Assembly: GCF_900115555.1 (NCBI RefSeq)
Contig: NZ_FOWX01000021.1
Coordinates: 1-64,000 of the forward strand
Reading direction: 5' to 3'
DNA from: Pseudomonas borbori
GTDB taxonomy: Bacteria > Pseudomonadota > Gammaproteobacteria > Pseudomonadales > Pseudomonadaceae
Length of the DNA: 64,000 nucleotides
The notes beneath the pieces were generated by a model. The model saw only the letters and a program-made list of their open reading frames with translations, made no database searches and was not told the DNA's origin. Within the stretch, counting starts at the first letter, position 1, and each line of letters opens with the position of its first letter. Shown piece by piece: positions 55,589-64,000 of this stretch. Both the position numbers and the translations under genes were made by a program.

Positions 55589-55717
55589 GGGTGCGGTTTC
55601 TAGGGTTGCTGTCGCGCCATATCGCGATGGGGCGAACTGTATATCGGGCTGAGGCGATACACCGATCGTTTGCGCCGATAGTGCTCATTGCCTGCGCTGA
55701 TGTGTAAGCTCTGGCCT

Positions 55718-56299
55718 ATGAACTACCTCGCTCATCTGCACCTCGGTGGCGACGCGCCGGCGCAACTGCTCGGCAGCCTGTATGGCGATTTCGTCAAAGG
55801 CCGGCTGGCCGGGCAGTGGCCGGCGGATATCGAGGCGGCGATCGTCCTGCATCGGCGCATCGATGCCTTTACCGACAGCCATGCGCTGCTGGCCCAGGCC
55901 CGTGCGCGCTTCCCCGCCGAGCGGCGGCGCTATGCCGGGATCCTCCTGGACCTGTTCTTCGACCACTGCCTGGCGCTCAACTGGGCGGATTACGCCGACG
56001 AGCCACTGACCCAGTTCACCGGGCGGGTGTACCGGGTCTTGGCCGCCGAGCCGGTTCTGCCCGGGCGCCTGGCCCTGATCGCGCCGCGCATGGCTGAGCA
56101 GGACTGGTTGGGCCGCTACCGCGAGTTCGCCGTGCTGGAACAGGTGATTGCCGGCATGGGCCGGCGCCTGTCGCGGCCGGGCGTGCTGGATGGCAGCCTG
56201 CTCGAGCTGGAGCGCCTGTACCGGCCACTGAGCGAGGATTTCCGCGCCTTCTACCCCGAGCTGGTCGAGTTCGCTCGCCGTTTGCGGGTGGAACCGTAG
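55718..56299 (+). CDS. Acyl-carrier-protein phosphodiesterase AcpH
   Basis: 193 residues from ATG 55718 (MNYLAHLHL), a family-typical start chosen over 55688. Metal-dependent HD-like hydrolase that removes the phosphopantetheine arm from ACP: LLGSLYGDFVKGRLAG, VLHRRIDAFTDSH, RYAGILLDLFFDHCLALNW contain the conserved Asp and His metal ligands. It is divergent from the ArsR gene. Confidence 0.92.
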   Translation: MNYLAHLHLGGDAPAQLLGSLYGDFVKGRLAGQWPADIEAAIVLHRRIDAFTDSHALLAQARARFPAERRRYAGILLDLFFDHCLALNWADYADEPLTQFTGRVYRVLAAEPVLPGRLALIAPRMAEQDWLGRYREFAVLEQVIAGMGRRLSRPGVLDGSLLELERLYRPLSEDFRAFYPELVEFARRLRVEP

Positions 56300-56480
56300 A
56301 TCTTATGTTTATGTGCAAGGCCCGGATTGTATTTCTGTGGGAGGCTCGACCTCGGGGCGAGCGTTTAACCCGTGCTCGTCAGGCGATAGCTGGGCAGCCC
56401 TGCGGGCTGCATTCGCCGCGGGGCGCGCCTCCTACAAGTTGCGCGGCATTATCCCCCCGGATGCAATCCGCGGCGCAGCT

Positions 56481-56555
56481 GGTGCGCACCGCCTAGGCGG
56501 CCCCGCACACCCTACCAGGCGTGGCGCCCGGGCGTAGGGTGCGCCGCGCGCACCG
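56481..56555. repeat. GTAGGGTGCGC family repeat
   Basis: GGTGCGCACCGCCTAGGCGG to GCGTAGGGTGCGCCGCGCGC, a degenerate copy with a CCTAGG centre, just before the stop of the P-type ATPase gene. Confidence 0.65.
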
Positions 56556-56558
56556 GGT

Positions 56559-59276
56559 TCAGCCCCCGGCATGAGGATGCAGGTGAAAGCGGCGGATCAC
56601 TGCCTTCTCCAGCTCCGCCACGCTGAACAGCAGCAAACCGGCCAGCAGCACCCGCAGCCATTCACCGCCGTCCAGCCCGCTGGAGCCGAATATCCGCTGC
56701 ATGGGCGGTGCATAGGTGAACAACAGTTGCAACGCTAGGCACAGGGCGATGGCCAGCAGCACCTTGGGGTTGCCGAGCAGGCCTTCGTGATTGAGCACCG
56801 AGGCGAAGATATGCCGGCTGTTCACCAGGTAGAACATCTCGCACATCACCACGCTGTTGACGGCCATGGTGCGCGCGCTCTCCAGGCTGTTGCCGTGCTG
56901 CATTTCCCAGAGAAACAGGCCGAGGGCGCCGCCCATCATCAGCAGCGAGACCATCAGCACGCGCCAGACGAAGAAGCCGGTGAGCAGCGGCTCGGCCGGC
57001 GGACGTGGCGCACGGCTCATCAGGCCGCGCTCGGACGGTTCGAAAGCCAGGGCCAGGGCCAGGGTGATGGAGGTGACCATGTTGATCCACAGCACCTGGG
57101 CCGGGGTCAGCGGCAGATTCAGCTGGAACAGGATGGCGGCGATCACGATCAGGGCTTCGCCGCCGTTGGTGGGCAGGACGAACAGGATGAATTTCTTCAG
57201 GTTGTCGTAGATCGCCCGGCCCTCGCGCACAGCCCCGGCGATGGTGGCGAAGTTGTCGTCGGTGAGGACCATTTCCGCCGCCTCCTTGGCCGCCTCGGTG
57301 CCCTTGCGGCCCATCGCCACGCCGACATCGGCGCGCTTCAGCGCCGGCGCATCGTTGACCCCGTCGCCGGTCATCGCCACCACTTCGCCGCTGGCCTGCA
57401 TGGCCTGCACCAGACGCAGCTTGTGCTCCGGGCTGGCGCGGGCGAACACCTCGATGCCGGGTAGCAACTCGCGCAGGCTGTGCTCGTCGAGCAGTTCGAT
57501 TTCGGCGCCGGTCAGGGCCGGCCGGCCAACCCCGATGCCCAGTTGCGCGCCTATGGCGCGGGCGGTTTCGACATGATCGCCGGTGATCATCTTCACCGCG
57601 ATGCCGGCGCTGCGGCATTCGGCCACCGCGGCGATGGCCTCTGCGCGCGGCGGGTCGATGATGCCGAACAGGGCGAGCAGAGTGAAGCCCTGTTGCACAT
57701 CGGCAAAGCTCAGGCTGCGTTGCTCGGCAGCGACCGGGCGGCTGGCGATGGCCAGCAGGCGCAAACCCTGGGCGGCCAGGTCGGTGGCCTGACGCCGCCA
57801 GAAATCCGCATCGAGCGGCCGGTCGTCGTCGCCAGCGCGTTGCCGGCTGCACATCTCCAGCAGTCGCTCGGGAGCGCCCTTGAGGTAGATCAGCCCGTGG
57901 CCACTGTGGTCATGGTGCAGGGTGGCCATGAAGCGGTGTTCCGACTCGAAGGGGATGGCGTCGCTGCGCGGCAGCTCGGCCTGCAGCGCCAGCGGGTCGA
58001 GGCCGGTTTTCAGGGCCAGGGTGGCGAGTGCGCCTTCGGTCGGATCGCCGTGCAGCAGCCAGTTGCCGGCGGCGTCTTCCTCCAGCCGGGCATCGTTGCA
58101 CAACAGCGCCGCGCGGCCGATCTCGAGCAAAGCCTGGTCGATGTCCAGGGGCGCGCCAGCGAGATGAAAGCCGCCGGCGGGGGCGTAACCGACACCGCTG
58201 ACGTCGATGATTCGGTCGGCACTGACCAGCCGTTGCACGGTCATCTCGTTGCGGGTCAGGGTGCCGGTCTTGTCCGTGCAGATCAGGGTGACCGAGCCGA
58301 GAGTTTCCACCGCCGGCAGACGCCGCACGATGGCGTTTTGCCGGGCCATGCGCTGCACGCCGAGAGCCAGAATCACCGTCATGATCGCCGGCAAGCCCTC
58401 GGGAATCGCCGCGACTGCCAGCGCTACCACCATCATGAACATCTGCGCCGGATCCTGCTCGCGCCACAGGGTGCCGAGGGCGAAGGTGACGATCGCCAGG
58501 ACCAGCAGGGCCACGCTCAGCCAGCGGCTGAAACCGTCGATCTGCCGCAGCAGCGGGGTGCTCAGCGGCTGCACCTGCTGCAGCAGGCTGCCGATACGTC
58601 CCAGCTCGCTGGCCGGGCCTGTGGCCACCACCAGGCCGAGGGCCTGGCCGCTGCTGACCAGGGTGCCGGAGTAGGCCATGCAGCGGCGGTCGCCGAGTAC
58701 GGCGTCGGCGGCCGAGCGGGCGATGGATTTCTCCACCGGCACCGATTCGCCGGTCAGCGCCGCTTCCTCGACGACCAAGTTCTTCACCCTGAGCAGGCGC
58801 AGGTCGGCGGGCACCTTGTCCCCGGAAACCAGGGCGACGATATCGCCGGGCACCAACTGTTCGGCGGGGATTTCCCGGCGCTCGCCATCGCGCAGGACCA
58901 TGGCATGCGGCGACAGCATGGCGCCAATGGCGTCCAGGGCGTGCTCGGCCTTGCCCTCCTGAATGAAGCCGATCAGCGCATTGATCAGCACCACGACGAC
59001 AATCACCGCGGTGTCCACCCAGTGGCCGAGCAGGGCGGTGACCGCCGCCGCGGCGATCATCATGTACAGCAGCAGGTTGTGAAATTGCAGCAGCAGACGC
59101 AACAGCGGGCCGCGGCGCCTGGGCGGCGGCAGGCGATTGGCTCCGTAGCGTTGCCGGCGGCTGGCGATCTCGCCCTCGGCGAGACCGCTCTGGGTGCTGT
59201 GCAGGGCGTCGAGGGCCTGTTGCGCATCGAGGGCGTGCCAGGCCGTTGCGGCCTGAACCGCTTGCCGGGTGTCCAT
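56559..59276 (-). CDS. HAD-IC (P2-type) cation-transporting P-type ATPase
   Basis: 905 residues, about ten membrane segments. Actuator motif LTGESVPV, TM4 VAAIPEGLPAI, phosphorylation loop CTDKTGTLT, nucleotide-binding KGAP, and hinge MTGDGVNDAPALK are intact. TM4 keeps the Glu (PEGLP) of Ca2+-ATPases, but the TM6 motif is NMVTSITLALAL, where SERCA has Asp at the VTD position, so ion specificity is uncertain. The gene is divergent from a universal stress protein gene with an Anr-type box between them. Confidence 0.9.
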   Translation of the reverse strand: MDTRQAVQAATAWHALDAQQALDALHSTQSGLAEGEIASRRQRYGANRLPPPRRRGPLLRLLLQFHNLLLYMMIAAAAVTALLGHWVDTAVIVVVVLINALIGFIQEGKAEHALDAIGAMLSPHAMVLRDGERREIPAEQLVPGDIVALVSGDKVPADLRLLRVKNLVVEEAALTGESVPVEKSIARSAADAVLGDRRCMAYSGTLVSSGQALGLVVATGPASELGRIGSLLQQVQPLSTPLLRQIDGFSRWLSVALLVLAIVTFALGTLWREQDPAQMFMMVVALAVAAIPEGLPAIMTVILALGVQRMARQNAIVRRLPAVETLGSVTLICTDKTGTLTRNEMTVQRLVSADRIIDVSGVGYAPAGGFHLAGAPLDIDQALLEIGRAALLCNDARLEEDAAGNWLLHGDPTEGALATLALKTGLDPLALQAELPRSDAIPFESEHRFMATLHHDHSGHGLIYLKGAPERLLEMCSRQRAGDDDRPLDADFWRRQATDLAAQGLRLLAIASRPVAAEQRSLSFADVQQGFTLLALFGIIDPPRAEAIAAVAECRSAGIAVKMITGDHVETARAIGAQLGIGVGRPALTGAEIELLDEHSLRELLPGIEVFARASPEHKLRLVQAMQASGEVVAMTGDGVNDAPALKRADVGVAMGRKGTEAAKEAAEMVLTDDNFATIAGAVREGRAIYDNLKKFILFVLPTNGGEALIVIAAILFQLNLPLTPAQVLWINMVTSITLALALAFEPSERGLMSRAPRPPAEPLLTGFFVWRVLMVSLLMMGGALGLFLWEMQHGNSLESARTMAVNSVVMCEMFYLVNSRHIFASVLNHEGLLGNPKVLLAIALCLALQLLFTYAPPMQRIFGSSGLDGGEWLRVLLAGLLLFSVAELEKAVIRRFHLHPHAGG

Positions 59277-59332
59277 TCAGCCATCTCCATCATTGCACTG
59301 TTGGCACAGTAGCCTCATCCACGGGGCCTGCG

Positions 59333-59346
59333 CTGATCTGCATCAA
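59333..59346. promoter_or_regulatory. Anr/FNR-type box between the P-ATPase and usp
   Basis: CTGAT-CTGC-ATCAA differs by one base from the Anr consensus TTGAT-N4-ATCAA. It is centred 69 bases from the usp start and 63 from the ATPase start. P. aeruginosa universal stress genes of this type are Anr-controlled, which supports the call. Confidence 0.7.
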
Positions 59347-59408
59347 AACCGCCGGGCATGTTTTGCGGTCGAATGAGCAAACACGCACAGCCTGGCACGG
59401 TGAACGAG

Positions 59409-60257
59409 ATGATCAAACTACTGGTGGCGACCGACCTTTCCCAGCGTTCGGCACACGCCGTGCAGCGTGCCGCCCGCTTGATCGAAAGGCAGGGCGGCGG
59501 CGACTGGACCCTGGTGCATGTGGTCGATGACGAGGCGCCGCAGGACTTCGTCGCCGAGCATGTGCAGCGGGTCGAGCGTTTGCTCGACGAGCAGGCACAG
59601 CAACTGGCCGCCCAGACCGGCAGCCGGCCGCGGGTGCTGGTCAGCAGCGGTGCGGTCGAGCCGATCATCTTCGAGGCCTGCCTGGGCATGGGCGCCGACC
59701 TGCTGGTGGTCGGCAGCCACCGCAAGACGCCGCTACGCGACTTCTTTCTCGGCACCAGCGTGGAGCGCCTGATCCGTGGCAGTCACCTGCCGGTACTGCG
59801 CGTCGCGCAACCGGCCGCCGCCGATTACCGGCATGCCTTGGCGGCGCTGGACCTGTCGCCCGGAGCCGTGCAGGCCATGGCCAGTGCCCAGCGCCTGGGC
59901 CTGCTCGATCTGCAGCGGTGCACGGTGCTGCATGCCCTGGAACCCTTTCCCAGAGGCATGCTGACGGAGGCGGCGATCGATCATCAGTTGCTCGAGACCC
60001 AGGCCAGGGAGGCCTTGCTGAGCCTGCTGGGCAACCTGCATGACGCCAGTATGAGCCTGCCCGATGGCTGCGTGCGGGTGCGCGAAGGCGAACCCCGGCA
60101 GGTGATTGCCCAGGAGTTGCAGGAGGTACAGGCCGAGCTACTGGTGATCGCCACCCATGGGCGCAAGGGGCTGCCGCGCTTGCTCCTCGGCAGCGTCGCC
60201 GCGGAGCTGCTGGCCGAGTTGCCCTGCGACATTCTCTGCGTGCCGCCGCAGGGCTGA
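59409..60257 (+). CDS. Tandem-domain universal stress protein
   Basis: 282 residues from ATG 59409 (MIKLLVATDLS); an upstream frame start at 59358 is rejected because it adds no family sequence. Two UspA domains: 1-140 with LVATDLSQRSAHAVQRA and GADLLVVGSHRKTPLRDFFLGTSVERL, and 145-282 with ALAALDLSPGAVQAM and ELLVIATHGRKGLPRLLLGS, both with the G-2x-G-9x-G(S/T) ATP-like site. Involved in survival under low oxygen. In P. aeruginosa the equivalent gene lies beside olsA/olsB, as here. Confidence 0.92.
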   Translation: MIKLLVATDLSQRSAHAVQRAARLIERQGGGDWTLVHVVDDEAPQDFVAEHVQRVERLLDEQAQQLAAQTGSRPRVLVSSGAVEPIIFEACLGMGADLLVVGSHRKTPLRDFFLGTSVERLIRGSHLPVLRVAQPAAADYRHALAALDLSPGAVQAMASAQRLGLLDLQRCTVLHALEPFPRGMLTEAAIDHQLLETQAREALLSLLGNLHDASMSLPDGCVRVREGEPRQVIAQELQEVQAELLVIATHGRKGLPRLLLGSVAAELLAELPCDILCVPPQG

Positions 60258-60306
60258 GAGGCTGTGAAAAAACGCTCGCTACGCCGCTCGATTTTTTCAC
60301 AACCTC
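60258..60306. terminator. Long bidirectional terminator between usp and olsA
   Basis: GAGGCTGTGAAAAAACGCTCG and CGAGCGGATTTT-like GCTCGATTTTTTCACAACCT form a near-perfect 20-base stem. The A and T runs serve as 3' tails for either strand. It separates the convergent usp and olsA genes. Confidence 0.85.
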
Positions 60307-60310
60307 CGAC

Positions 60311-61081
60311 TCACGCGGCCTGGGCGTGAGTCTCGCCGCCCACGTCCAGGGCGCTGGCCACGGCCGCGTGGGCGCGGCGTGCCAGCTGATTGCGATTCTG
60401 CGCGGTGCTGGCAATCGGTGGCAGCAGGCGGATCTGCACGTCGATGCGTTCACTGGCGAGCAGGCGCAACAGGTGCGAGAGCAGGTCGTCGTCACCGATA
60501 AAGGGCGTGACCATGCACGGCTGGCCGCCCTGCAGGTAGCGGATGGCGACCGGTTGCAGCGCCACCCCGGATTCGATGGCGCTGCTCAGCAGGCGGCCGT
60601 GGAAGGTGCGCAGGACCTGGCCATCGCTGGTGGTGCCTTCCGGGAAGATCAGCAGCGGCCGGCCCTGTTCCAGATGCTGGCCGAGTTGCCGGTTGAGCAG
60701 GCTGCTGTCGCCCGCGCCGCGGCGGATGAACAGGGTGCCCGCCTGCTGCGCCAGCCAGCCGGCCAGCGGCCAGGAACGCACCTCGGCCTTGGACAGGAAC
60801 GACAGCGGGGCGAGCATGCCGAGCAGCGGAATATCGGTCCAGGAAATGTGGTTGCTGACCCACAGCATCGGCTCCTGCGGCAACTCGCCGTGCACGCTGA
60901 GGCGGAACGGCAGGGCATTGGCCAGGCGCGCGAAGAACCAGCGGCTCAGGCGCTGACGCAGGCCCATCAGGTCATGGCGCAGCAGGCGCTCCAGCAGATT
61001 CACCAGCCCGGCCAGCAGGGTGCCCAGGGCGACCACCGCAAGCAAACGCAGGAGACGCAGGTATAAACGTAGTTTCGCCAT
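60311..61081 (-). CDS. olsA: Lyso-ornithine lipid O-acyltransferase (PlsC-like)
   Basis: 256 residues with an N-terminal membrane segment (about 8-28). The PlsC acyltransferase domain has NHISWTD (His-x4-Asp), then GTLFIRRGAG and the LIFPEGTTSDG motif. OlsA adds the second acyl chain to lyso-ornithine lipid, a phosphorus-free membrane lipid. It follows olsB on the same strand, separated by 247 bases that hold a REP element. Confidence 0.9.
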   Translation of the reverse strand: MAKLRLYLRLLRLLAVVALGTLLAGLVNLLERLLRHDLMGLRQRLSRWFFARLANALPFRLSVHGELPQEPMLWVSNHISWTDIPLLGMLAPLSFLSKAEVRSWPLAGWLAQQAGTLFIRRGAGDSSLLNRQLGQHLEQGRPLLIFPEGTTSDGQVLRTFHGRLLSSAIESGVALQPVAIRYLQGGQPCMVTPFIGDDDLLSHLLRLLASERIDVQIRLLPPIASTAQNRNQLARRAHAAVASALDVGGETHAQAA

Positions 61082-61134
61082 GAATGACTCCGGGGGGATG
61101 CGAGTGCCGGCATGTCTAGCGCTTCCTGGTCGCT

Positions 61135-61290
61135 TGCATCAAAAAAAATAACTCGTTGTTTTATATATAAATTCAATATTCGCAAAGACCTGTAGGAGCG
61201 GCCCATGGCCGCGATGGGTTTCGCGGGCATGGCCCGCTCCTACAGAAAACGTCACAACCCATAAAATCAATGACATACGGGTTGCTTGAG
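61135..61290. repeat. Composite REP element between olsB and olsA
   Basis: A central palindrome (61190-61245: CTGTAGGAGCGGCCCATGGC ... GCCCGCTCCTACAG) is flanked at the left by A+T-rich ATAACTCGTTGTTTTATAT, the inverse of 7526-7560, and at the right by ACGTCACAACCCATAAAATC, repeated at 63298-63340. Its A+T-rich left arm lies just after the olsA start. Confidence 0.75.
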
Positions 61291-61328
61291 CGGCGCGGCC
61301 GGATGGCGATCCTGCAAGCCAAGTCGAC

Positions 61329-62087
61329 TCAGACCGCCGCCTTGAAGTGGCGGGCGTAGCGCGGGCAGAGTTCGTCGCGCTTGAGCAGGATGAACACGTC
61401 GGCCACCTGAAAGTCCGGATCCCAGCAGGGCTCGCCGCAGATCTTCGCGCCCAGGCGCATATAGGCCTTGAGCAGCGGCGGCATCTCGGCAATCACGTTG
61501 CCCGGCACCTCCAGGGCCGGCAGCGGCGTCTTCGGCTCGGCGCGCAGGTGTTCGCTGCACAGGTAGCGTTCGCGCAGGCGCTGCATGATCGCCTCGGCCT
61601 GGATACCGCCGTCCTGCATGGAGATGCTGGCGCAGCCCATCAGGTAGCGGTAATCGCCCTGGTTGAGGACTTCGGCCAGTTCGCCCCAGAGCACGGCGAT
61701 GGTGGCGCCGTTGCGGTAGGCGCTATCGACGCAGGTGCGGCCAATTTCCAGCAGCGGGCCTTCGAGATGCGACAGGCCGTGCAGGTTGAACTCCTCTTCG
61801 CTGTAGAAGCGGCCCAGGCTGGCGGCGGCGCGATGATCGAGCAGGCGGGTGGTGGCCACCAGCCGGCCGCTGTTGAGGTCGCGCACGCCGATGTGCTGGC
61901 AGTGAATGTCGTAGTCATCCATGTCCAGGCCGAACTCGGCACCTTTGAGCTTGGCAGCGAATTCGGTGCTGAACACGCGAAAGCGCAGGGCCTGGGCTTC
62001 ACGCAGGGCAGCGGGGCCGACTAGCCGCTCGGCTTGCAAGCGACGTGCTGGGGTGGTGCGGTCGCGGGTGATTGCCATCTGGGTCAT
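61329..62087 (-). CDS. olsB: L-ornithine N-alpha-acyltransferase
   Basis: 252 residues, GNAT-like hemolysin/OlsB fold. Seen: [39 protein letters not shown] and [14 protein letters not shown]. OlsB transfers a 3-hydroxyacyl group from ACP to ornithine, the first step to ornithine lipids, which replace phospholipids under phosphate limitation. It is the first gene of the olsB-olsA pair. Confidence 0.93.
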   Translation of the reverse strand: MTQMAITRDRTTPARRLQAERLVGPAALREAQALRFRVFSTEFAAKLKGAEFGLDMDDYDIHCQHIGVRDLNSGRLVATTRLLDHRAAASLGRFYSEEEFNLHGLSHLEGPLLEIGRTCVDSAYRNGATIAVLWGELAEVLNQGDYRYLMGCASISMQDGGIQAEAIMQRLRERYLCSEHLRAEPKTPLPALEVPGNVIAEMPPLLKAYMRLGAKICGEPCWDPDFQVADVFILLKRDELCPRYARHFKAAV

Positions 62088-62240
62088 GCCGTCATCTCCG
62101 TTGGCCGGCTTTTTTGCCTTGCAGCCGGTCGATCTTGTTGGGCAAGCTCAGGCTAGGTAGCAGCGGTGTCACCCCTGTGACGTTTCGGTGATGCTTGTGT
62201 GACTGCCGCTTGCGACTCCATCCCGGTCAAGGAACTGCGT

Positions 62241-63131
62241 ATGCCCTGGCAACTCCTGCTGCAACCCCACCAACGCCTGCCGGCCGCCAGCAACCTGGAG
62301 GCCTGGTATGCCGCGCTGCTGGCGCGCCTCGGCAGGCCGTCGCCATTCGAGCTGGCCTTGCTCGGCGGGCGTTTGGCGGCTACCCCGGGGCTGGCTTTCC
62401 TCGCCGGTTATCAAGGCGCTTTGCGGGCGCTCTGGCCTTGCGCGCCCTGGTCGTTGGGCGCGCTCTGCGTCACCGAGCACAAAAGCGTGCGCCCGGCGGA
62501 CATGCAGACCCGCCTGAGCGACCTGCTGCTGCACGGGCGCAAGGATTTCGTCACGGCCGGCGATGCCGCCGACTGGCTGCTGGTCGCCGCCCGCGAGGAG
62601 CAGCAGGGGCAAGCGGTGCGCTTGGCTCTGGGCGTGGTGCGCAATGGCGATCCCGGGGTGCGGGTCGAAGTGCTGCCGAGCTTGCCCCTGATGCCCGATA
62701 TCGGCCACGCCCGCCTGCATCTGGCTGGCGCCCACTGCGAGCGCCTGGCCGGCGATGGCTGGGACGACTACGTGAAGCCTTTTCGCAGCCTCGAGGATCT
62801 GCACGTGCTCACGGCAGTGGGCGCCTGGCTGTATGGCGTGGGGCAGGACTCGAACTGGCCGCAGGCCGTGCAGTTGCGCCTGCTCGGCCTGCTCGCCGGC
62901 TGCGCCGAGGTGGCCCGGCGAGGCCCGGCGCAAGCCACCACCCACCTGCTGCTGGCCGGGCTGTTCGCCCAGTTCGCCGCACTCGAGGTCGAGTTGCCCG
63001 CGGCCTTCGCAGCCGGCCCGGCGGACTGGGCGGCCTTGTGGCAGCGCGACCGCGGCCTGCTGTCGCTTGCCGCCTCCGCCCGCGGCAAACGCCTGGCCAA
63101 AGCCCAGGCCGCCTTGGGCCTGCAGCCGTAG
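62241..63131 (+). CDS. Hypothetical protein, acyl-CoA-dehydrogenase-like C-terminal half
   Basis: 296 residues from ATG 62241, with AAGGA at 62229-62233 (an upstream start at 62199 is rejected). The N-terminal half resembles a small beta barrel (GALCVTEHKSVRPADMQTRLSD; LLVAAREEQQGQ), the C-terminal half is alpha-helical (AVGAWLYGVGQDSNWPQAVQLRLLGLL). That order recalls acyl-CoA dehydrogenase fold parts, but no motif is decisive. Function unknown. Divergent from olsB. Confidence 0.7.
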   Translation: MPWQLLLQPHQRLPAASNLEAWYAALLARLGRPSPFELALLGGRLAATPGLAFLAGYQGALRALWPCAPWSLGALCVTEHKSVRPADMQTRLSDLLLHGRKDFVTAGDAADWLLVAAREEQQGQAVRLALGVVRNGDPGVRVEVLPSLPLMPDIGHARLHLAGAHCERLAGDGWDDYVKPFRSLEDLHVLTAVGAWLYGVGQDSNWPQAVQLRLLGLLAGCAEVARRGPAQATTHLLLAGLFAQFAALEVELPAAFAAGPADWAALWQRDRGLLSLAASARGKRLAKAQAALGLQP

Positions 63132-63462
63132 CAGACCCCGCGCGTCTACGACGCCGCGTGTCGCGCAGCAAACTGGAGGCAATTGTGCCTAGCGGCTTGT
63201 GGGTAGCTGTGGGAGGGGCCGGGCGGCGTTCCGCTTTAGCCGCGATGTTTTTTGTGCGGACTTCGAGAGCTTTCGCGGCTAAAGCCCCCCCACAAGGAAC
63301 GTCATAACCCATAAAATCAATGACATACCGATTGTTTGAGAAGAGCCAGGGGGACCCCAGTCCTTGCTCGCGCTGCTGTTGCCTACTCGCCGGAAACACG
63401 CGCTTTTTAGCGTCATCGACGGCGTGCTAGGGTGCCGCTTGGTCATCCACGGAGGCACTGCA
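63132..63462. other. Intergenic region with REP element
   Basis: About 330 bases. A REP palindrome at about 63206-63296 (GTGGGAGGGGCCGGGCGG ... GCGGCTAAAGCCCCCCCACA) is followed by the 43-base repeat arm 63298-63340 shared with 61248-61290. GGAGG at 63451-63455 belongs to the next gene. Confidence 0.6.
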
Positions 63463-64000
63463 ATGCCCGTTTCCCTGTTGCATCGGCTCGCTTTGCTCCT
63501 CGTCATGGCGGGCGGCGCCGGCCTGGTCCAGGCCGAAAGCTGGCCGGTGGCCGATTGGGCGCTGGAGCCGGTGCCGCCGAGCCCGGCCATCGCCGAACTG
63601 GAGGCCTATGCCTTTCCCGCGCGCGACGAGGCAAACCGCACGGGCGTGCGCACCGATGCCTTGCTGGTCGTGCGCGATGGCCGGGTGGTTTACGAGCGCT
63701 ACGCCGGGCCGACGCGAGCCGACACCCCGCATCTGACCTGGTCGATGAGCAAGAGCCTGCTCGCCACCGTGCTGGGCGTCGCCTACGGCCAGGGCCACTT
63801 CCGGCTCGATGCGCCGGTGGCGCAGTATTACCCGCCATTCGCCCGGCATCCGAAGATCAAGGTCGGCCACCTGCTCAACTGGGCCTCGGGCCTGGACTGG
63901 CAGGAAGACTACGAATACGCGCCGCTGCAGTCCTCGGTGCTGGCCATGCTCTATACCCGCGGCCGCGCCGACATGGCGGGTTTCACCGCGGCGCACGCCG
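63463..64000 (+). CDS. Serine hydrolase, class C beta-lactamase family (cut by window edge)
   Basis: The frame runs from ATG 63463 (GGAGG at 63451-63455) off the right edge; 179 residues seen. A signal peptide ends near VQAES (about 24). The SxxK active site is SMSK (Ser94, Lys97) in HLTWSMSKSLLATVLG, followed by the DAPVAQYYPPFA, ILLNWASGLDW-type LLNWASGLDWQEDYEY, which carries the YxN-like region of this family. It may be a beta-lactamase, esterase or 6-aminohexanoate-dimer-hydrolase-like enzyme. The C-terminal half is outside the window. Confidence 0.85.
   Translation, partial: MPVSLLHRLALLLVMAGGAGLVQAESWPVADWALEPVPPSPAIAELEAYAFPARDEANRTGVRTDALLVVRDGRVVYERYAGPTRADTPHLTWSMSKSLLATVLGVAYGQGHFRLDAPVAQYYPPFARHPKIKVGHLLNWASGLDWQEDYEYAPLQSSVLAMLYTRGRADMAGFTAAHA

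Overview
The window is high-GC and almost certainly from a Pseudomonas chromosome that is not a close copy of P. aeruginosa. The main evidence is a complete 12-gene alginate operon in the canonical Pseudomonas order (algD-8-44-K-E-G-X-L-I-J-F-A, read on the minus strand from 31.3 to 14.9 kb). The ornithine-lipid genes olsB-olsA beside a universal stress protein gene, an aapJQMP acidic amino-acid importer behind a -24/-12 promoter, and abundant Pseudomonas-type intergenic palindromes support this. The species was not determined.

Layout. 0-5.5 kb is an accessory stretch: the start of an IS110-family transposase (cut by the window edge), a DUF2971 gene, a structured-RNA/leader-peptide/two-small-gene unit, a VOC protein, a BrnT/BrnA toxin-antitoxin pair and a truncated IS200/IS605 transposase. 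5.5-14.8 kb holds housekeeping and signalling genes: a class V aminotransferase, a hemerythrin, a glycine-zipper lipoprotein, an EamA exporter, a GAF-GAF-GGDEF-EAL protein, a DUF2459 lipoprotein, an SDR oxidoreductase and membrane proteins. 14.8-31.9 kb is the alginate operon plus its long promoter region. 31.9-37.9 kb carries yaaA, a CDF metal exporter with a His-Asp repeat, a PIN-PhoH ATPase, moaC-moaD-moaE and a truncated haemoglobin. 38.0-43.9 kb is a polar amino-acid ABC importer followed by a PLP decarboxylase and a LysR regulator. 44.0-49.5 kb has rhlB, a cNMP-binding diguanylate cyclase, an acyl-CoA synthetase and a carboxylesterase. 49.5-54.2 kb is aapJQMP. 54.2-64 kb has an Old Yellow Enzyme with an ArsR regulator, AcpH, a P-type ATPase divergent from a tandem universal stress protein across an Anr-type box, olsA/olsB, an uncharacterised protein and a serine hydrolase that runs off the window.

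How the genes work together. AlgD and AlgA supply GDP-mannuronate. Alg8/Alg44 polymerise it under c-di-GMP control, AlgK/AlgE/AlgG/AlgX/AlgL form the periplasmic-outer-membrane export and modification complex, and AlgI/AlgJ/AlgF/AlgX O-acetylate the polymer. Two further c-di-GMP proteins lie nearby: one with a degenerate GGDEF and intact EAL, one with an intact GGEEF. Both ABC importers are self-contained operons.

Most unusual features. (1) A cloverleaf-like RNA followed by a 28-codon leader ORF whose stop overlaps the start of the next gene, with that gene's ribosome-binding site buried in a small hairpin. (2) Intergenic palindromic repeats that have entered the alginate operon and elsewhere, and at three loci contain the stop codon of the neighbouring gene. 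(3) Clear regulatory sites: sigma-54, Anr-type, AlgU/AlgR-like and an inverted-repeat operator. Nothing here is a demonstrably new defence or biosynthetic system; the leader/RNA unit is the best candidate for undescribed biology.
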